This document shows positions 32,801 through 41,820 of a DNA stretch of 64,000 nt, piece by piece. The first letter of the stretch is position 1. Every line of letters starts with the position of its first letter. Both the position numbers and the translations under genes were made by a program. The stretch is from Sphingomonas sp. IC081 (GTDB lineage: Bacteria > Pseudomonadota > Alphaproteobacteria > Sphingomonadales > Sphingomonadaceae): assembly GCF_006874585.1 (NCBI RefSeq), contig NZ_CP029761.1, positions 3,483,001-3,547,000 on the forward strand. The letters are read 5' to 3'. A model generated the notes under the pieces. That model was given only the letters and a program-made list of their open reading frames with translations, searched no databases and was not told the origin of the DNA.

Positions 32801-34102
32801 ATGACCGAGCAGACTATTCTTGCCGCCGACCAGATCGGCGAGCGTGCCGCCGAGACGCCCGAGGCCCTTGTCGCCCGGCTCGCGCGGGCCGGCCGGGCTG
32901 CCCAGCGCGCACTGGCCAAGACCAGCGACGTGCAGAAGGCCGATGCCCTGCGTGCCGCCGCTGCCGAACTGCGCAAGGCGGAACCGGCGATTCTTGCCGC
33001 CAACGCGCTCGACATCGCCGCAGGTGAGGCGAAGGGTCTGAGCGGGGCGATGCTCGACCGACTGCGGCTCGATTCCGGCCGCCTTGCCGGGATCGCCGAT
33101 GCGGTGGAACAGGTCGCCGGTCTCGCCGACCCGGTGGGCGAGGTGATCTCCACCAGCGAGCGGCCCAACGGCCTCCAGCTCTCGCGCGTGCGCATTCCCA
33201 TCGGGCTGATCGGCATCATCTACGAGAGCCGCCCGAATGTGACGGCCGATGCCGCCGCGCTCTGCCTGCGCTCGGGCAATGCCGCGCTGCTGCGGGGCGG
33301 CACCGAGGCGCTCCATTCGAACCGGGCGATCATGGCGGCGATGACCGCGGGGCTGACCTCGGCAGGGATTCCCGCAGCGGCGATCCAGCTCCTGCCGACC
33401 CAGGACCGCGCCGCGGTGGGGGCGATGCTGACTGCGGCGGGGCTGATCGACATGATCGTGCCGCGCGGTGGCAAGAGCCTGGTCGCGCGCGTGCAAGCCG
33501 ATGCGCGGGTGCCGGTGCTCGCTCACCTCGACGGCATCTGCCATACTTATGTCCATGCTGCGGCCGATCCCGCGATGGCGGCACGGCTGGCGCTCAATGC
33601 CAAGATGCGGCGCACCGGCGTCTGCGGCTCGATGGAGACGCTGCTGCTCGATACCCAGTTCCCGGCCTCTGCCGAGGTCGTGCGCGGCCTGCTCGATGCC
33701 GGGTGCGAACTGCGCGGCGATGCCCGTGCGCGGGCGCTCGATCCGCGAGTCCTGATCGCCAGCGACGAGGACTGGGATACCGAGTACCTTGACGCGGTGC
33801 TGTCGGTGGCCGTGGTTGACGGGCTTGATGCCGCGCTCGATCACATCGCGGCGCATTCCTCGCACCATACCGACGCCATCGTCACCGAAGATGCGACGGC
33901 GGCCGAGCGGTTCCTCGCCGAAGTCGACAGCGCGATCGTGATGGTCAATGCCTCCAGCCAGTTCGCCGATGGCGGCGAGTTCGGGCTCGGCGCCGAGATC
34001 GGCATCGCCACGGGTCGGCTCCACGCGCGCGGTCCGGTCGCGCTGGAAGGGCTGACCACCTACAAGTGGCTGGTGCGCGGTACCGGGCAGGCGCGGCCCT
34101 GA
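32801..34102 (+). CDS. proA: glutamate-5-semialdehyde dehydrogenase (gamma-glutamyl phosphate reductase)
   Basis: Second step of proline synthesis: NADPH-dependent reduction of gamma-glutamyl phosphate. It has 433 residues. [37 protein letters not shown] is the cofactor region, and the catalytic cysteine lies in [30 protein letters not shown] and [19 protein letters not shown] complete the signature. proB is not adjacent in the window. nadD follows at once. Confidence 0.97.
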   Translation: [433 protein letters not shown]

Positions 34103-34113
34103 CGGGACACGTC

Positions 34114-34782
34114 GTGCGCGGTTCGGGCCCGATCACCGGGCTGCTGGGGGGCAGTTTCAATCCGGCCCACGGCGGCCACCGGCGCATCAGCCTGTTCACG
34201 GCCGAGGCGCTGGGGCTGGACGAGGTCTGGTGGCTGGTTTCCCCCGGCAATCCGTTGAAGCCGAAAGCGGGCATGGCGCCGCTCGCCGCGCGGGTCGCTT
34301 CGGCGAAGCGGCAGGCGCGGCGCGCACGAATCCGGGTCACCGCGATCGAGCGGGAACTGGGGACCCGCTACACCGTCGATACCCTGCGCGCACTGGTCCG
34401 GCGCTATCCGCACAGGCGCTTCGTGTGGCTGATGGGGGCCGACAATCTGGCGCAATTCCACCGCTGGAAGGACTGGCGGACGATCGCCCGACTCATGCCG
34501 ATTGCGGTAATTGCCCGTCCGGGGTATGATGGCGCCGCTGTCGCGAGCCCCGCGATGGCCTGGCTGGGGAGATTCCGGAGGTCCCAGTCCAGCTTTCGCA
34601 GTCCGGAAAGGTGGAGCGCACCTGCGCTGGTGACATTGCGATTCGACCCCGATGCGCGGTCGGCCACGGCTATTCGCCAGGCCGATCCGGAGTGGGCCCG
34701 CAAGTCGATGGAACGACTTTCGCGAGCTGACTTCATTCGAGATGGTGTCACGTACCACCGCATCCCCGGACATGCAGCGTGA
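34114..34782 (+). CDS. nadD: nicotinate-nucleotide adenylyltransferase
   Basis: NAD biosynthesis enzyme of 222 residues. GLLGGSFNPAHGGHRRIS is the nucleotidyltransferase HxGH motif, and RYTVDTLRALVRRYPHRRFVWLMGADNLAQF follows. ISTTAIR is replaced by SATAIRQ near the C terminus. GTG 34114 starts 11 nt after the proA stop and gives a family-typical N terminus; the frame extends upstream to another GTG inside proA (34066), which is less likely. Part of proA-nadD-rsfS-rlmH. Confidence 0.93.
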   Translation: MRGSGPITGLLGGSFNPAHGGHRRISLFTAEALGLDEVWWLVSPGNPLKPKAGMAPLAARVASAKRQARRARIRVTAIERELGTRYTVDTLRALVRRYPHRRFVWLMGADNLAQFHRWKDWRTIARLMPIAVIARPGYDGAAVASPAMAWLGRFRRSQSSFRSPERWSAPALVTLRFDPDARSATAIRQADPEWARKSMERLSRADFIRDGVTYHRIPGHAA

Positions 34783-34895
34783 GCAGGCGTTTCGCCCTTC
34801 TCTCGCACGTCCGCACATCAAAAGTGAGATTGCAACTGACGGGGTGCCCGCACCCTGTCATGCGTGATCGTGAGAAAGGAGCAGTAACCCTCTAG

Positions 34896-35294
34896 ATGCC
34901 ACAGGCACAGATACAGCCGGAACAAACCGGCGCTACGCCCCCGGCCACTGTCGAGTCCGATGACCCGCAATTGGCCCTCGTCCTGCAGAGCCTTGACGAC
35001 GATCAGGCGCAGGACATCGTGACCATCGACCTCGAAGGCAAGTCGAGCATCGCCGAATACATGGTGATCGCCTCGGGCCGCTCGACCCGCCAGGTGGCGG
35101 CGATGGCGCAGAAACTTGGCGAACGTCTCAAGCACGGCGGTTTCGGCCATGCCCGTGTCGAAGGCCTGCCGGCTGCCGACTGGGTGCTGGTGGATGCCGG
35201 CGGCGTCGTCGTGCACCTGTTCCGCCCGGAAGTGCGCAGCTTCTACAACCTCGAGCGCATGTGGGGCTTCGACGGTCCTTCGGGCGCGGCCTGA
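34896..35294 (+). CDS. rsfS: ribosome silencing factor RsfS
   Basis: A 132-residue RsfS/Iojap protein that binds uL14 and keeps ribosomal subunits apart in poor nutrients. The core reads AQDIVTIDLEGKSSIAEYMVIASGRSTRQV, KHGGFGHARVEGLPAADWVLVDAGGVVVHLFRPEVRSFYNLERMW. The N-terminal 28 residues are an extra unstructured P/T/Q-rich stretch. It lies between nadD and rlmH, the conserved order. Confidence 0.95.
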   Translation: MPQAQIQPEQTGATPPATVESDDPQLALVLQSLDDDQAQDIVTIDLEGKSSIAEYMVIASGRSTRQVAAMAQKLGERLKHGGFGHARVEGLPAADWVLVDAGGVVVHLFRPEVRSFYNLERMWGFDGPSGAA

Positions 35295-35447
35295 TTCGTC
35301 GTCCGGATCTGTTCCGGCGGTGAATCCGCAACTCGGCCGCGACGGTGGCCGGGGCATTGAAACGGTACTGGCGCACCTGCTCCGCGCCAGCCGGTCGCGC
35401 GCCGGGAAGGGCTTGCGCGACCCGCTTCGGAGGGCGATGGAGGAGAG

Positions 35448-35873
35448 ATGCTTCTCCATGTCATCGCCCGCGGCAAGATCGCCCGCTCGCCCGAGGCCGA
35501 GCTGCTCGATCGTTATGCCAAGCGCATCACCTGGCCTTTCAAGCACAGCGAACTGCCCGACGTCGGCGGCAAGGTGCCGCCGCCCGTGCAGACGCCGGTG
35601 CGCGAGGTCCTGCTCGACGAACGCGGCAAGCTGATGAGTTCGGAGGAATTTGCCGGACTGCTCGGCCGCTGGCGCGATGAAGGCGTGCGCGAATGCCGCT
35701 TCCTGATCGGCGCGGCGGACGGCCACGGCGACGAGGCCCGCGCCAGGGCCGATCATTTGCTCTGTTTCGGCCGCATGACCTGGCCGCACCTGATGGTGCG
35801 CGCGATGCTGGCCGAGCAGCTCTGGCGCGCCACCGCGATCCTGGCGGGCCATCCCTATCATCGTTCCGGCTGA
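35448..35873 (+). CDS. rlmH: 23S rRNA (pseudouridine(1915)-N(3))-methyltransferase RlmH
   Basis: A 141-residue SPOUT-class methyltransferase. The N terminus MLLHVIARGKIARSPEAELLDRYAKRI, the SAM-binding knot FLIGAADGHGDEARARAD and the ending LWRATAILAGHPYHRSG match the family (knot plus HPYHR). The start is preceded by GGAGAG. In many alphaproteobacteria envC and ctpA follow directly; here they are about 20 kb away on the other strand. Confidence 0.95.
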   Translation: MLLHVIARGKIARSPEAELLDRYAKRITWPFKHSELPDVGGKVPPPVQTPVREVLLDERGKLMSSEEFAGLLGRWRDEGVRECRFLIGAADGHGDEARARADHLLCFGRMTWPHLMVRAMLAEQLWRATAILAGHPYHRSG

Positions 35874-35885
35874 GGCGGCGGGCAC

Positions 35886-36629
35886 GTGATCTCCGGTCCC
35901 GGTCTCTGGGCTCTGTGCGGTTCGGCGCTCGTCATGACCGCGATCGTCGGCCTGCGCTATCTGGCGACCTCGGGGCTGTTCGCCTGGATCACCGCCAGAA
36001 TGCGGCCGGGTCTCTATGACGGCATGACGCGCCAGATCCGCGCCGAGATCGGCTGGTCGCTGGCGTCGAGCGCGATCTACGGGATTCCTTCGGGCGTGGT
36101 CGCCTGGGGCTGGCAGGCCCACGGCTGGACGCGGATCTACGGCGATGCCGGGCACGGAAATGCGGCGACTTATCCGCTCTGGTGGATGCCGGTCTCGCTG
36201 TTCCTCTATCTGTTCCTGCACGACACCTGGTTCTACTGGACCCACCGCTGGATGCACCGTCCCGGCGTGTTTCGCCTCATGCATGCGGTCCACCACGCCA
36301 GCCGTCCGCCGACCGCCTGGGCGGCGATGAGCTTTCATCCGCTGGAGGCGGTGAGCGGTGCTTTCGTGATCCCGGTGCTGGTGTTCCTCATCCCGATTCA
36401 CGTCGCCATTCTGGCCATGGTGCTGACGATCATGACCGTCATGGGAATCGCCAATCACATGGGCTGGGAGATGTTCCCCCGCCGCCTGGTCGAATCCCGC
36501 CTCGGCCACTGGCTCATCACCGCCAGCCACCACCACCGCCATCACGAGAACTATCGATGCAATTACGGTCTCTACTTCCGCTTCTGGGATCATCTGTGCG
36601 GAACCGACCGGGGGCTGTCGCGGCCCTGA
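35886..36629 (+). CDS. sterol desaturase family / carotene hydroxylase-like di-iron membrane oxygenase
   Basis: A 247-residue integral membrane protein of the fatty acid hydroxylase superfamily. The histidine clusters that bind two irons are present: HDTWFYWTHRWMH, HAVHHASRP and SHHHRHHENY, with an additional NHMGWEMF. At least four hydrophobic segments flank them. Substrates in the family include sterols, carotenoids and lipid A or acyl chains; none can be assigned here. GTG start 35886 is 12 nt after the rlmH stop. The downstream DUF2141 gene starts inside its 3' end. Confidence 0.88.
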   Translation: MISGPGLWALCGSALVMTAIVGLRYLATSGLFAWITARMRPGLYDGMTRQIRAEIGWSLASSAIYGIPSGVVAWGWQAHGWTRIYGDAGHGNAATYPLWWMPVSLFLYLFLHDTWFYWTHRWMHRPGVFRLMHAVHHASRPPTAWAAMSFHPLEAVSGAFVIPVLVFLIPIHVAILAMVLTIMTVMGIANHMGWEMFPRRLVESRLGHWLITASHHHRHHENYRCNYGLYFRFWDHLCGTDRGLSRP

Positions 36630-37054
36630 TCGGCGGCGCGGTGCTGGCCTGCGGGGCAGCGGAGGGACCGGCGCAAGTCGGCGTCACGGTGACCGGGCTG
36701 CGTTCGCACAAGGGGCAGATCCTGGCCTGCCTCACCACCAACCCGCGCGCCTTTCCCGACTGCAGCAAGGATCCGCAGGCTCGAAAGCTGACTGTAGCCC
36801 TGTCGGGTAGCCGGGAGACGGGACCGGTTCGCCTCGATTTCGGCGCGGTGCCGCAGGGACGCTACGCCATTTCGCTGATTCACGACGAGAATGCCAATGG
36901 CCGCCTCGACACCACGATGGCTATCCCGCGCGAGGGCTACGGGTTTTCGCGCGATGCGCCGGTGCGGATGGGGCCGCCGCGATTCGACAAGGCGGCCTTC
37001 GATCTCGGCGCGGCGGCCCAGCACCTGGATATCCGCATGCGATATCTGCTGTGA
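36596..37054 (+). CDS. DUF2141 domain secreted protein
   Basis: A 152-residue exported protein: an N-terminal signal-like hydrophobic segment (AVAALIGGAVLACGAA), then VGVTVTGLRSHKGQILACL, CSKDPQARKLTVAL, GRYAISLIHDENANGRLDT and GYGFSRDAPVRMGPP, the DUF2141 signature with its D-N-x-G loop. GTG 36596 overlaps the hydroxylase gene by 34 nt; an ATG at 36557 would add 13 residues. Function is unknown, but the pairing with a lipid or carotenoid hydroxylase suggests a cell-envelope role (inference). Confidence 0.8.
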   Translation: MRNRPGAVAALIGGAVLACGAAEGPAQVGVTVTGLRSHKGQILACLTTNPRAFPDCSKDPQARKLTVALSGSRETGPVRLDFGAVPQGRYAISLIHDENANGRLDTTMAIPREGYGFSRDAPVRMGPPRFDKAAFDLGAAAQHLDIRMRYLL

Positions 37055-37105
37055 TCCACCGCGCCGCTCTTGTCGTCCCTGTCCACGCCGCCTAGCGCTG
37101 GAGCC

Positions 37106-38407
37106 GTGACCAAGGCGCACGACACCATCGAGGAACGGATCGAGGAGGTCGTCGATTCGGCGACCGCCGGATTGGTGCCGCCCCCTGCAAACGGTACGTT
37201 TTCGCCGTTCCGCTACCCGGTTTTCCGCGCGATCTGGATCGCCAACCTGTTCTCGAACCTCGGCTCCACCCTGCAGAGTGTCGGTGCGGCCTGGTTGATG
37301 ACCGAACTGACGCCCTCGCACCAGTTGGTCGCGCTGGTCCAGGCCTCGGCGACGGTTCCGATCATGCTGCTGGGCGTCTTTGCCGGAGCGATTGCCGACA
37401 ACTACGACCGCCGGGTGGTCATGCTGGTGTCGCAGGTGGCGATGCTGGTGGTTTCCGCGCTGCTGGCGGTCATGGCCTATGCCGGGTGGCTGACGCCGCT
37501 GCTGCTGCTGACCTTCACGCTGGGGGTGGGCACCGGTACCGCGCTCAATTCGCCCGCCTGGCAGGCCTCGGTGCGCCAGCAGGTCGATCACCAGCAACTG
37601 CCGCAGGCGATCGCGCTCAACTCGATCTCGTTCAACATCGCCCGCTCGATCGGCCCGGCGCTGGGCGGGCTGCTGATCTCGATCTGGAATCCGGCCTTTG
37701 CCTTTGCGATCAACGCGGTGAGTTACGTCGGCTTGATCGCGGTGCTGCTGTGGTGGCGGCCCGAGCCGCGCAAGATCGATGCCCGGCCGATCCTGCCCGC
37801 AGTCGCTGCGGGCATGGCGTTCTGCGCGCGTTCGGTGCCCTTGCGGCGCATCCTCATCCGCGGTTTTGCCCTGGGCTTCTGCCTGGCGACCTTCCAGTCG
37901 CTGCTGCCCGGCGTGGTCCACGAATCGCTGCACGGGCGCGAGGTCGACTATGGCATCATGCTGGGCCTGTTCGGCATCGGTTCGATCCTGGCGGCACCGT
38001 CGATCGGACCGATCCGGCGAAGGCTGGGGCTGGAGGGCATCCTCATGCTGGGATCGGCGCTCTACATCACCGCCCTGCTGATCGCCGCAGCCGCTCAGAG
38101 CCTGGTCGCGGCCATGCCTTCGGCGTTCCTCGCCGGAATCAGCTGGGTGCTGATCCTGACGACGATCAACACGGCCGTGCAGATGCGTTCGCCCGACGCG
38201 GTGCTGGGACGCTGCCTGTCGATCTACCAGGCGGTGACGTTTGGCGGCATGGCGCTGGGCGCCTGGACCTGGGGCTCGCTGGCCGATGGCAGGGGCATTG
38301 CCTTTGCTCTCCACGGCGGCGCCGCGACGCTGTTCGTCTCGTTCGTGCTCCTGCGCTTCCTGGCGCCGATGCCACGCCCCGGCGAGGGGGTCTTGCGCCC
38401 GCGTTGA
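37106..38407 (+). CDS. MFS transporter (EntS-like, MFS_3 family)
   Basis: A 433-residue twelve-helix major facilitator. FRAIWIANLFSNLGSTLQSVGAAWLMTEL and the FAGAIADNYDRRVVMLVSQ loop between helices 2 and 3 are the family motif. AWQASVRQQVDHQQLPQAIALNSISFNIARSIGPALGG matches enterobactin-exporter-like MFS_3 proteins. The substrate is unknown. GTG 37106 has GGAG 5 nt upstream; a TTG at 37070 is in frame but less likely. Probably cotranscribed with the DUF2141 gene (51-nt gap). Confidence 0.88.
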   Translation: MTKAHDTIEERIEEVVDSATAGLVPPPANGTFSPFRYPVFRAIWIANLFSNLGSTLQSVGAAWLMTELTPSHQLVALVQASATVPIMLLGVFAGAIADNYDRRVVMLVSQVAMLVVSALLAVMAYAGWLTPLLLLTFTLGVGTGTALNSPAWQASVRQQVDHQQLPQAIALNSISFNIARSIGPALGGLLISIWNPAFAFAINAVSYVGLIAVLLWWRPEPRKIDARPILPAVAAGMAFCARSVPLRRILIRGFALGFCLATFQSLLPGVVHESLHGREVDYGIMLGLFGIGSILAAPSIGPIRRRLGLEGILMLGSALYITALLIAAAAQSLVAAMPSAFLAGISWVLILTTINTAVQMRSPDAVLGRCLSIYQAVTFGGMALGAWTWGSLADGRGIAFALHGGAATLFVSFVLLRFLAPMPRPGEGVLRPR

Positions 38408-38506
38408 GGCGGAAGGAATCGACCTCCATGTCCCGGGTGCCATCTTAAATATTGATTCACCACGTTGAGGCACAATCGGAAGCCTTGGAAATGGGGTATT
38501 CCGACG

Positions 38507-39940
38507 ATGGACACGTTGCGTGGCGATTTCGCCACTTCGGACGGAGCGGACAGCGCCTACGGTTCGGTGGGGCCGGACAGCGGCTATGAAACCCGCTCGG
38601 CGGTGGTGCCGGGGGATGAGCGGCGCATGCAGGTGCGGGCCTACAATTTCTGGGCCAGCCTGCTGGGCGAGCGCCAGTTCCCCGACGTTTCCAGCCTGCG
38701 TCCCGAGCAGCACCCCGATTTTGGTCCCTACAGCGTCCTGCTGGATTTCTCGGCCGGCATCGACAATCCGAAGATCGGCTGGCTCGGGGGGCTGCTCGCC
38801 GAGGAATGCGGGGTCGAACAGTCGATTCGCAGTCTGGCCGAGGTGCCCAGCCGCTCGCTGCTGTCGCGCATCACCGACCATTACATGCAGATTCTCGCCA
38901 ATCAGGCACCGATCGGATTCGAGGCGGAATTCGTCAACTTGCGCGGGGTGACGATCCTCTATCGCGGCATCCTGTTGCCGTTCTCGCACGATGATGCGCA
39001 GATCGACTGCATCTACGGCGTCATCAACTGGAAGGAGATGGCGGACCAGGCCAGCACCGATGCGCTGCTGCGCCAGGTCGACGAGACTCTCGGCCTGCGC
39101 ATGCCGCTGCGGGCGCCGCCGCCGCGGGGGGCCTGGGCGGACGGTCCGGCCAATGGCCGGGGCGCGGAACGATCGCTCGCGGAATCGGCCGGGTTGCCGG
39201 CGGTGGCTTTTGGCGAGGCGGAAACCGCGTTCGACACCGATGCCACGATCGATGCCGGAATCATGCCGCTCGATGCCTACATGGTCACTGAAGACCAGGA
39301 CGCCCGTTTCGACGAATCGGACATCTTCGAACTGACCGCCGACATGGAACTGGCCGACTGGCTCGCGTCCGCGCGCGAACTGGCGCAGGCGGCGGTGGGC
39401 TGCGAGGACCGGTCGCGCCAGGCGCTCTACGCCGCGATCGGCCGGGCCTACGACTTCGTGCTGGCGGCGGCCGAGGCGCCCGAGGAACTGGCCGAACTGC
39501 TGGAGGATGCCGGCCTCAAGGTGCAGGAACGCGCGCCGCTGGTGCCGCTGATGAAGCTGGTGTTCGGCGCCGATTACGACAAGACGCGGCTCACCGAGTT
39601 TGCCTCGGTGATTGCCCATGGCCAGCGGCTGGGGCTGGAGCGCGGCGCCTTGACGTCATTTCTCACCGCGCAGCCCGGCGGAATCAAGGCGGTGGTGCGC
39701 GACGAGCGCCGCCAGCGCCGCGAGGAGACCGAGCGCGGCGAGCAAGGCGAGACGCGCCGCGAGCGCATGGCCAAGGGGCTGCGTGCGCTTTCGCCCAAGG
39801 CCTTGAGCGAAGTCGGCAAGGACAGCGAGTTCAGCATTCTTGTCGCCCGCCGGGACGAGGCGGGGCAAGTCATCCTGCTCGGCGAAGTCACGGACGACGA
39901 AGTGCTGCTGGACCGCGCCGCCCGCCACCTGCTGGGCTGA
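38507..39940 (+). CDS. PAS-domain-like protein of unknown function
   Basis: A 477-residue soluble protein. Residues about 40-180 (RMQVRAYNFWASLLGERQFPDV, DFGPYSVLLDFSAGIDNPKI, SRITDHYMQILANQAPIGFEAEF, YRGILLPFSHDD, CIYGVINWKEM) look like the PAS_5 fold seen in alphaproteobacterial sensory proteins. No kinase, GGDEF, EAL or HTH domain follows. Instead there is an acidic linker, a helical region around residues 285-375, and a very charged coil (REETERGEQGETRRERM) near 405-425. ATG 38507 is chosen over an upstream in-frame TTG. Output and ligand are unknown. Confidence 0.65.
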   Translation: MDTLRGDFATSDGADSAYGSVGPDSGYETRSAVVPGDERRMQVRAYNFWASLLGERQFPDVSSLRPEQHPDFGPYSVLLDFSAGIDNPKIGWLGGLLAEECGVEQSIRSLAEVPSRSLLSRITDHYMQILANQAPIGFEAEFVNLRGVTILYRGILLPFSHDDAQIDCIYGVINWKEMADQASTDALLRQVDETLGLRMPLRAPPPRGAWADGPANGRGAERSLAESAGLPAVAFGEAETAFDTDATIDAGIMPLDAYMVTEDQDARFDESDIFELTADMELADWLASARELAQAAVGCEDRSRQALYAAIGRAYDFVLAAAEAPEELAELLEDAGLKVQERAPLVPLMKLVFGADYDKTRLTEFASVIAHGQRLGLERGALTSFLTAQPGGIKAVVRDERRQRREETERGEQGETRRERMAKGLRALSPKALSEVGKDSEFSILVARRDEAGQVILLGEVTDDEVLLDRAARHLLG

Positions 39941-39945
39941 TCCGG

Positions 39946-39975
39946 CTGGAGCGGCTTTTGCACCGATCGCATCGG
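39946..39975. repeat. intergenic palindromic repeat, copy B
   Basis: Begins CTGGAGCGGCTTTT and contains the palindrome CCGATCGCATCGG. It matches copy A at 30798-30827 in 24 of 30 bases and starts 6 nt after the PAS-protein stop. Confidence 0.65.
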
Positions 39976-40023
39976 CAAGGCGGCTTCGGGGCGCTGGTCT
40001 TCGCGTTCCGGTAACTTCCCGGT

Positions 40024-40071
40024 CCAAGAAAACGGGCGGCCATCCCGCTGGATGGCCGCCCGTTTTCCTTG
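40024..40071. terminator. bidirectional terminator between convergent genes
   Basis: AAAACGGGCGGCCATCC (40029-40045) pairs perfectly with GGATGGCCGCCCGTTTT (40050-40066), loop CGCT, with T or A runs on both sides and imperfect CCAAG/CTTGG extensions. Confidence 0.9.
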
Positions 40072-40086
40072 GAAGGGTCAAGCGGA

Positions 40087-40317
40087 TCAGTACGTCGCCG
40101 GGGGATCGCTGGCCGGGAAGCTTTCGTCGATGGCCTCGTCGGTCTTCGACCAGCGCTTGGGCTGCGTCTTCATGCTTTCCGGGCCGGCATCGCGTACCGG
40201 ATGGGCGGCATCCTGCGTGCCGGCGGTGGTTGCCAGCGGGTCTTCCTGATCGCGCGTCGCGTACTTGTAGAGCGCGTAGCCGGCGGCACCGGCGACGGCC
40301 ATCTTGATGAGTCCCAT
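40087..40317 (-). CDS. small membrane-tethered protein with ESFPASDPPA motif
   Basis: A 76-residue product. The N terminus MGLIKMAVAGAAGYALYKYA is a short hydrophobic anchor. A polar middle leads to the C-terminal motif DEAIDESFPASDPPATY, a short conserved tail found on many small alphaproteobacterial proteins of unknown function. It has a terminator just beyond its stop and a parS-like site 52 bp upstream of its start. The role is unknown. Confidence 0.75.
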   Translation of the reverse strand: MGLIKMAVAGAAGYALYKYATRDQEDPLATTAGTQDAAHPVRDAGPESMKTQPKRWSKTDEAIDESFPASDPPATY

Positions 40318-40368
40318 CGGTCCTGCTCCTCTTGGTGGCGGCGCGCCTGCCGGAGGGGCGGCGCGCCA

Positions 40369-40384
40369 TGTTCCACGTGGAGCA
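40369..40384. promoter_or_regulatory. parS-like site 6 (15 of 16 bases)
   Basis: TGTTCCACGTGGAGCA differs from the perfect sites at one base. It lies in the 92-bp gap between the small ESFPASDPPA gene and the murA stop, 33 kb from parB. ParB binding is likely though perhaps weaker. Confidence 0.75.
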
Positions 40385-40409
40385 ACGTCAAGAGCCGGGG
40401 ACGGTTGCC

Positions 40410-41693
40410 TCAGTCTCCGCCGACCCGTTCGATCTGCGCGCCGACCAGAGCCAGCTTTTCCTCAAGGCGCTCATAACCACGGTCGAGGTGGTAGAGGCGG
40501 TGGACCTGGGTTTCGCCTTCGGCGGCAAGCCCGGCAATCACCAGGCTCATCGAGGCGCGCAGGTCGGTCGCCATGACTTCGGCGCCGGTCAGCTTGGGAA
40601 CGCCGTGAACGATCGCGGTGCGGCCCTTGGTCTCGATATGCGCGCCCATGCGGTTGAGTTCGGGAACGTGCATGTAGCGGTTCTCGAAGATCGTCTCGGT
40701 CAGCACGCTGGAACCTTCGGCGCGGCACAGCAGGGCCATGAGCTGGGCCTGCATGTCGGTGGCGAAGCCGGGGTAGGGCGCGGTCGAGAGGGTGACGGGC
40801 TTCAGCGGGCCATCGGCGGCGACGTGAAGACCGGCAGCGGTCGCCTCGACGTGGACACCGGCGTCGCGCAGTGCCTGTACGGTGGCTTCCATGTCCTCGA
40901 TGCGGGCACCCTTGAGCGTGACTTCACCGCCGGTGATGGCCGCCGCGCAGGCATAGGAGCCCGCCTCGATGCGGTCGGGCATGACCATGTAGGTAGCGCC
41001 GTGCAGGCGCTCGACCCCGTGGATGGTGATGTCCGAGGTGCCGATGCCCTCGATCTGGGCGCCCATGGCGACCAGCAGGTTGCACAAGTCGACGATCTCG
41101 GGCTCGCGCGCGGCGTTGTGCAGGGTGGACTTGCCCTTGCACAGCACGGCGGTCATCAGCGCGTTCTCGGTCGCGCCGACGGAGACCACCGGGAACGAAT
41201 AACGCCCGCCGGGCAGGCCGCCGTCAGGGGCAATGGCGCGGACGTAGCCGGCGGCCAGTTCGATCTGCGCGCCGAGCGCTTCGAGCGCCTTCAGGTGCAG
41301 GTCGATCGGGCGGTTGCCGATCGCGCAGCCGCCGGGCAGCGAGACGGTTGCCTCGCCCATGCGGGCGAGCATGGGGCCCAGCACGAGGATCGAGGCGCGC
41401 ATCTTGCGCACCAGGTCGTAGGGCGCGACGGAACTGGTGATGCGGGTCGCCTGCAGCGTCATCACCCGGCCGAAGTCTTCGGGGCGGCTGCCGGCGATCA
41501 TCGTCGAGATGCCGAACTGGTTCATCAGGTGCTGGAACCCGTCGATGTCTGCCAGGCGCGGCAGGTTGCGCAGCGTCAGCGGCTCTTCGGTGAGCAGCGC
41601 GCAGGGCAGCAGCGTCAGCGCCGCGTTCTTGGCGCCGGAAACGGGGATGGTGCCGGAGAGGCGCTTGCCGCCTTCGATGATGATCTTGTCCAT
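40410..41693 (-). CDS. murA: UDP-N-acetylglucosamine 1-carboxyvinyltransferase
   Basis: First committed step of peptidoglycan synthesis: transfer of enolpyruvate from PEP to UDP-GlcNAc. It has 427 residues. [27 protein letters not shown] is the N terminus. The catalytic and fosfomycin-target cysteine is in [37 protein letters not shown] and [18 protein letters not shown] are conserved. ATG 41693 has a GAGCAGG ribosome-binding site. Divergent from galU. Confidence 0.97.
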   Translation of the reverse strand: MDKIIIEGGKRLSGTIPVSGAKNAALTLLPCALLTEEPLTLRNLPRLADIDGFQHLMNQFGISTMIAGSRPEDFGRVMTLQATRITSSVAPYDLVRKMRASILVLGPMLARMGEATVSLPGGCAIGNRPIDLHLKALEALGAQIELAAGYVRAIAPDGGLPGGRYSFPVVSVGATENALMTAVLCKGKSTLHNAAREPEIVDLCNLLVAMGAQIEGIGTSDITIHGVERLHGATYMVMPDRIEAGSYACAAAITGGEVTLKGARIEDMEATVQALRDAGVHVEATAAGLHVAADGPLKPVTLSTAPYPGFATDMQAQLMALLCRAEGSSVLTETIFENRYMHVPELNRMGAHIETKGRTAIVHGVPKLTGAEVMATDLRASMSLVIAGLAAEGETQVHRLYHLDRGYERLEEKLALVGAQIERVGGD

Positions 41694-41820
41694 TGCCTGC
41701 TCTTTAAAGGGATTTGGCCGCGCAGCAAGCACGGCTCGGAGAAAGCAGGATGGACTGTTGCGCTGCAACTGCGAAGCGGCTTTAATAGCAATGTAACCAA
41801 ATGGAGTCAGACCATAAACC

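Noticed and set aside
36590-39619. 1009-codon minus-strand frame
   Set aside because: It crosses DUF2141, MFS and the PAS gene in antisense, with Q/R/H-rich shadow composition and no motif.
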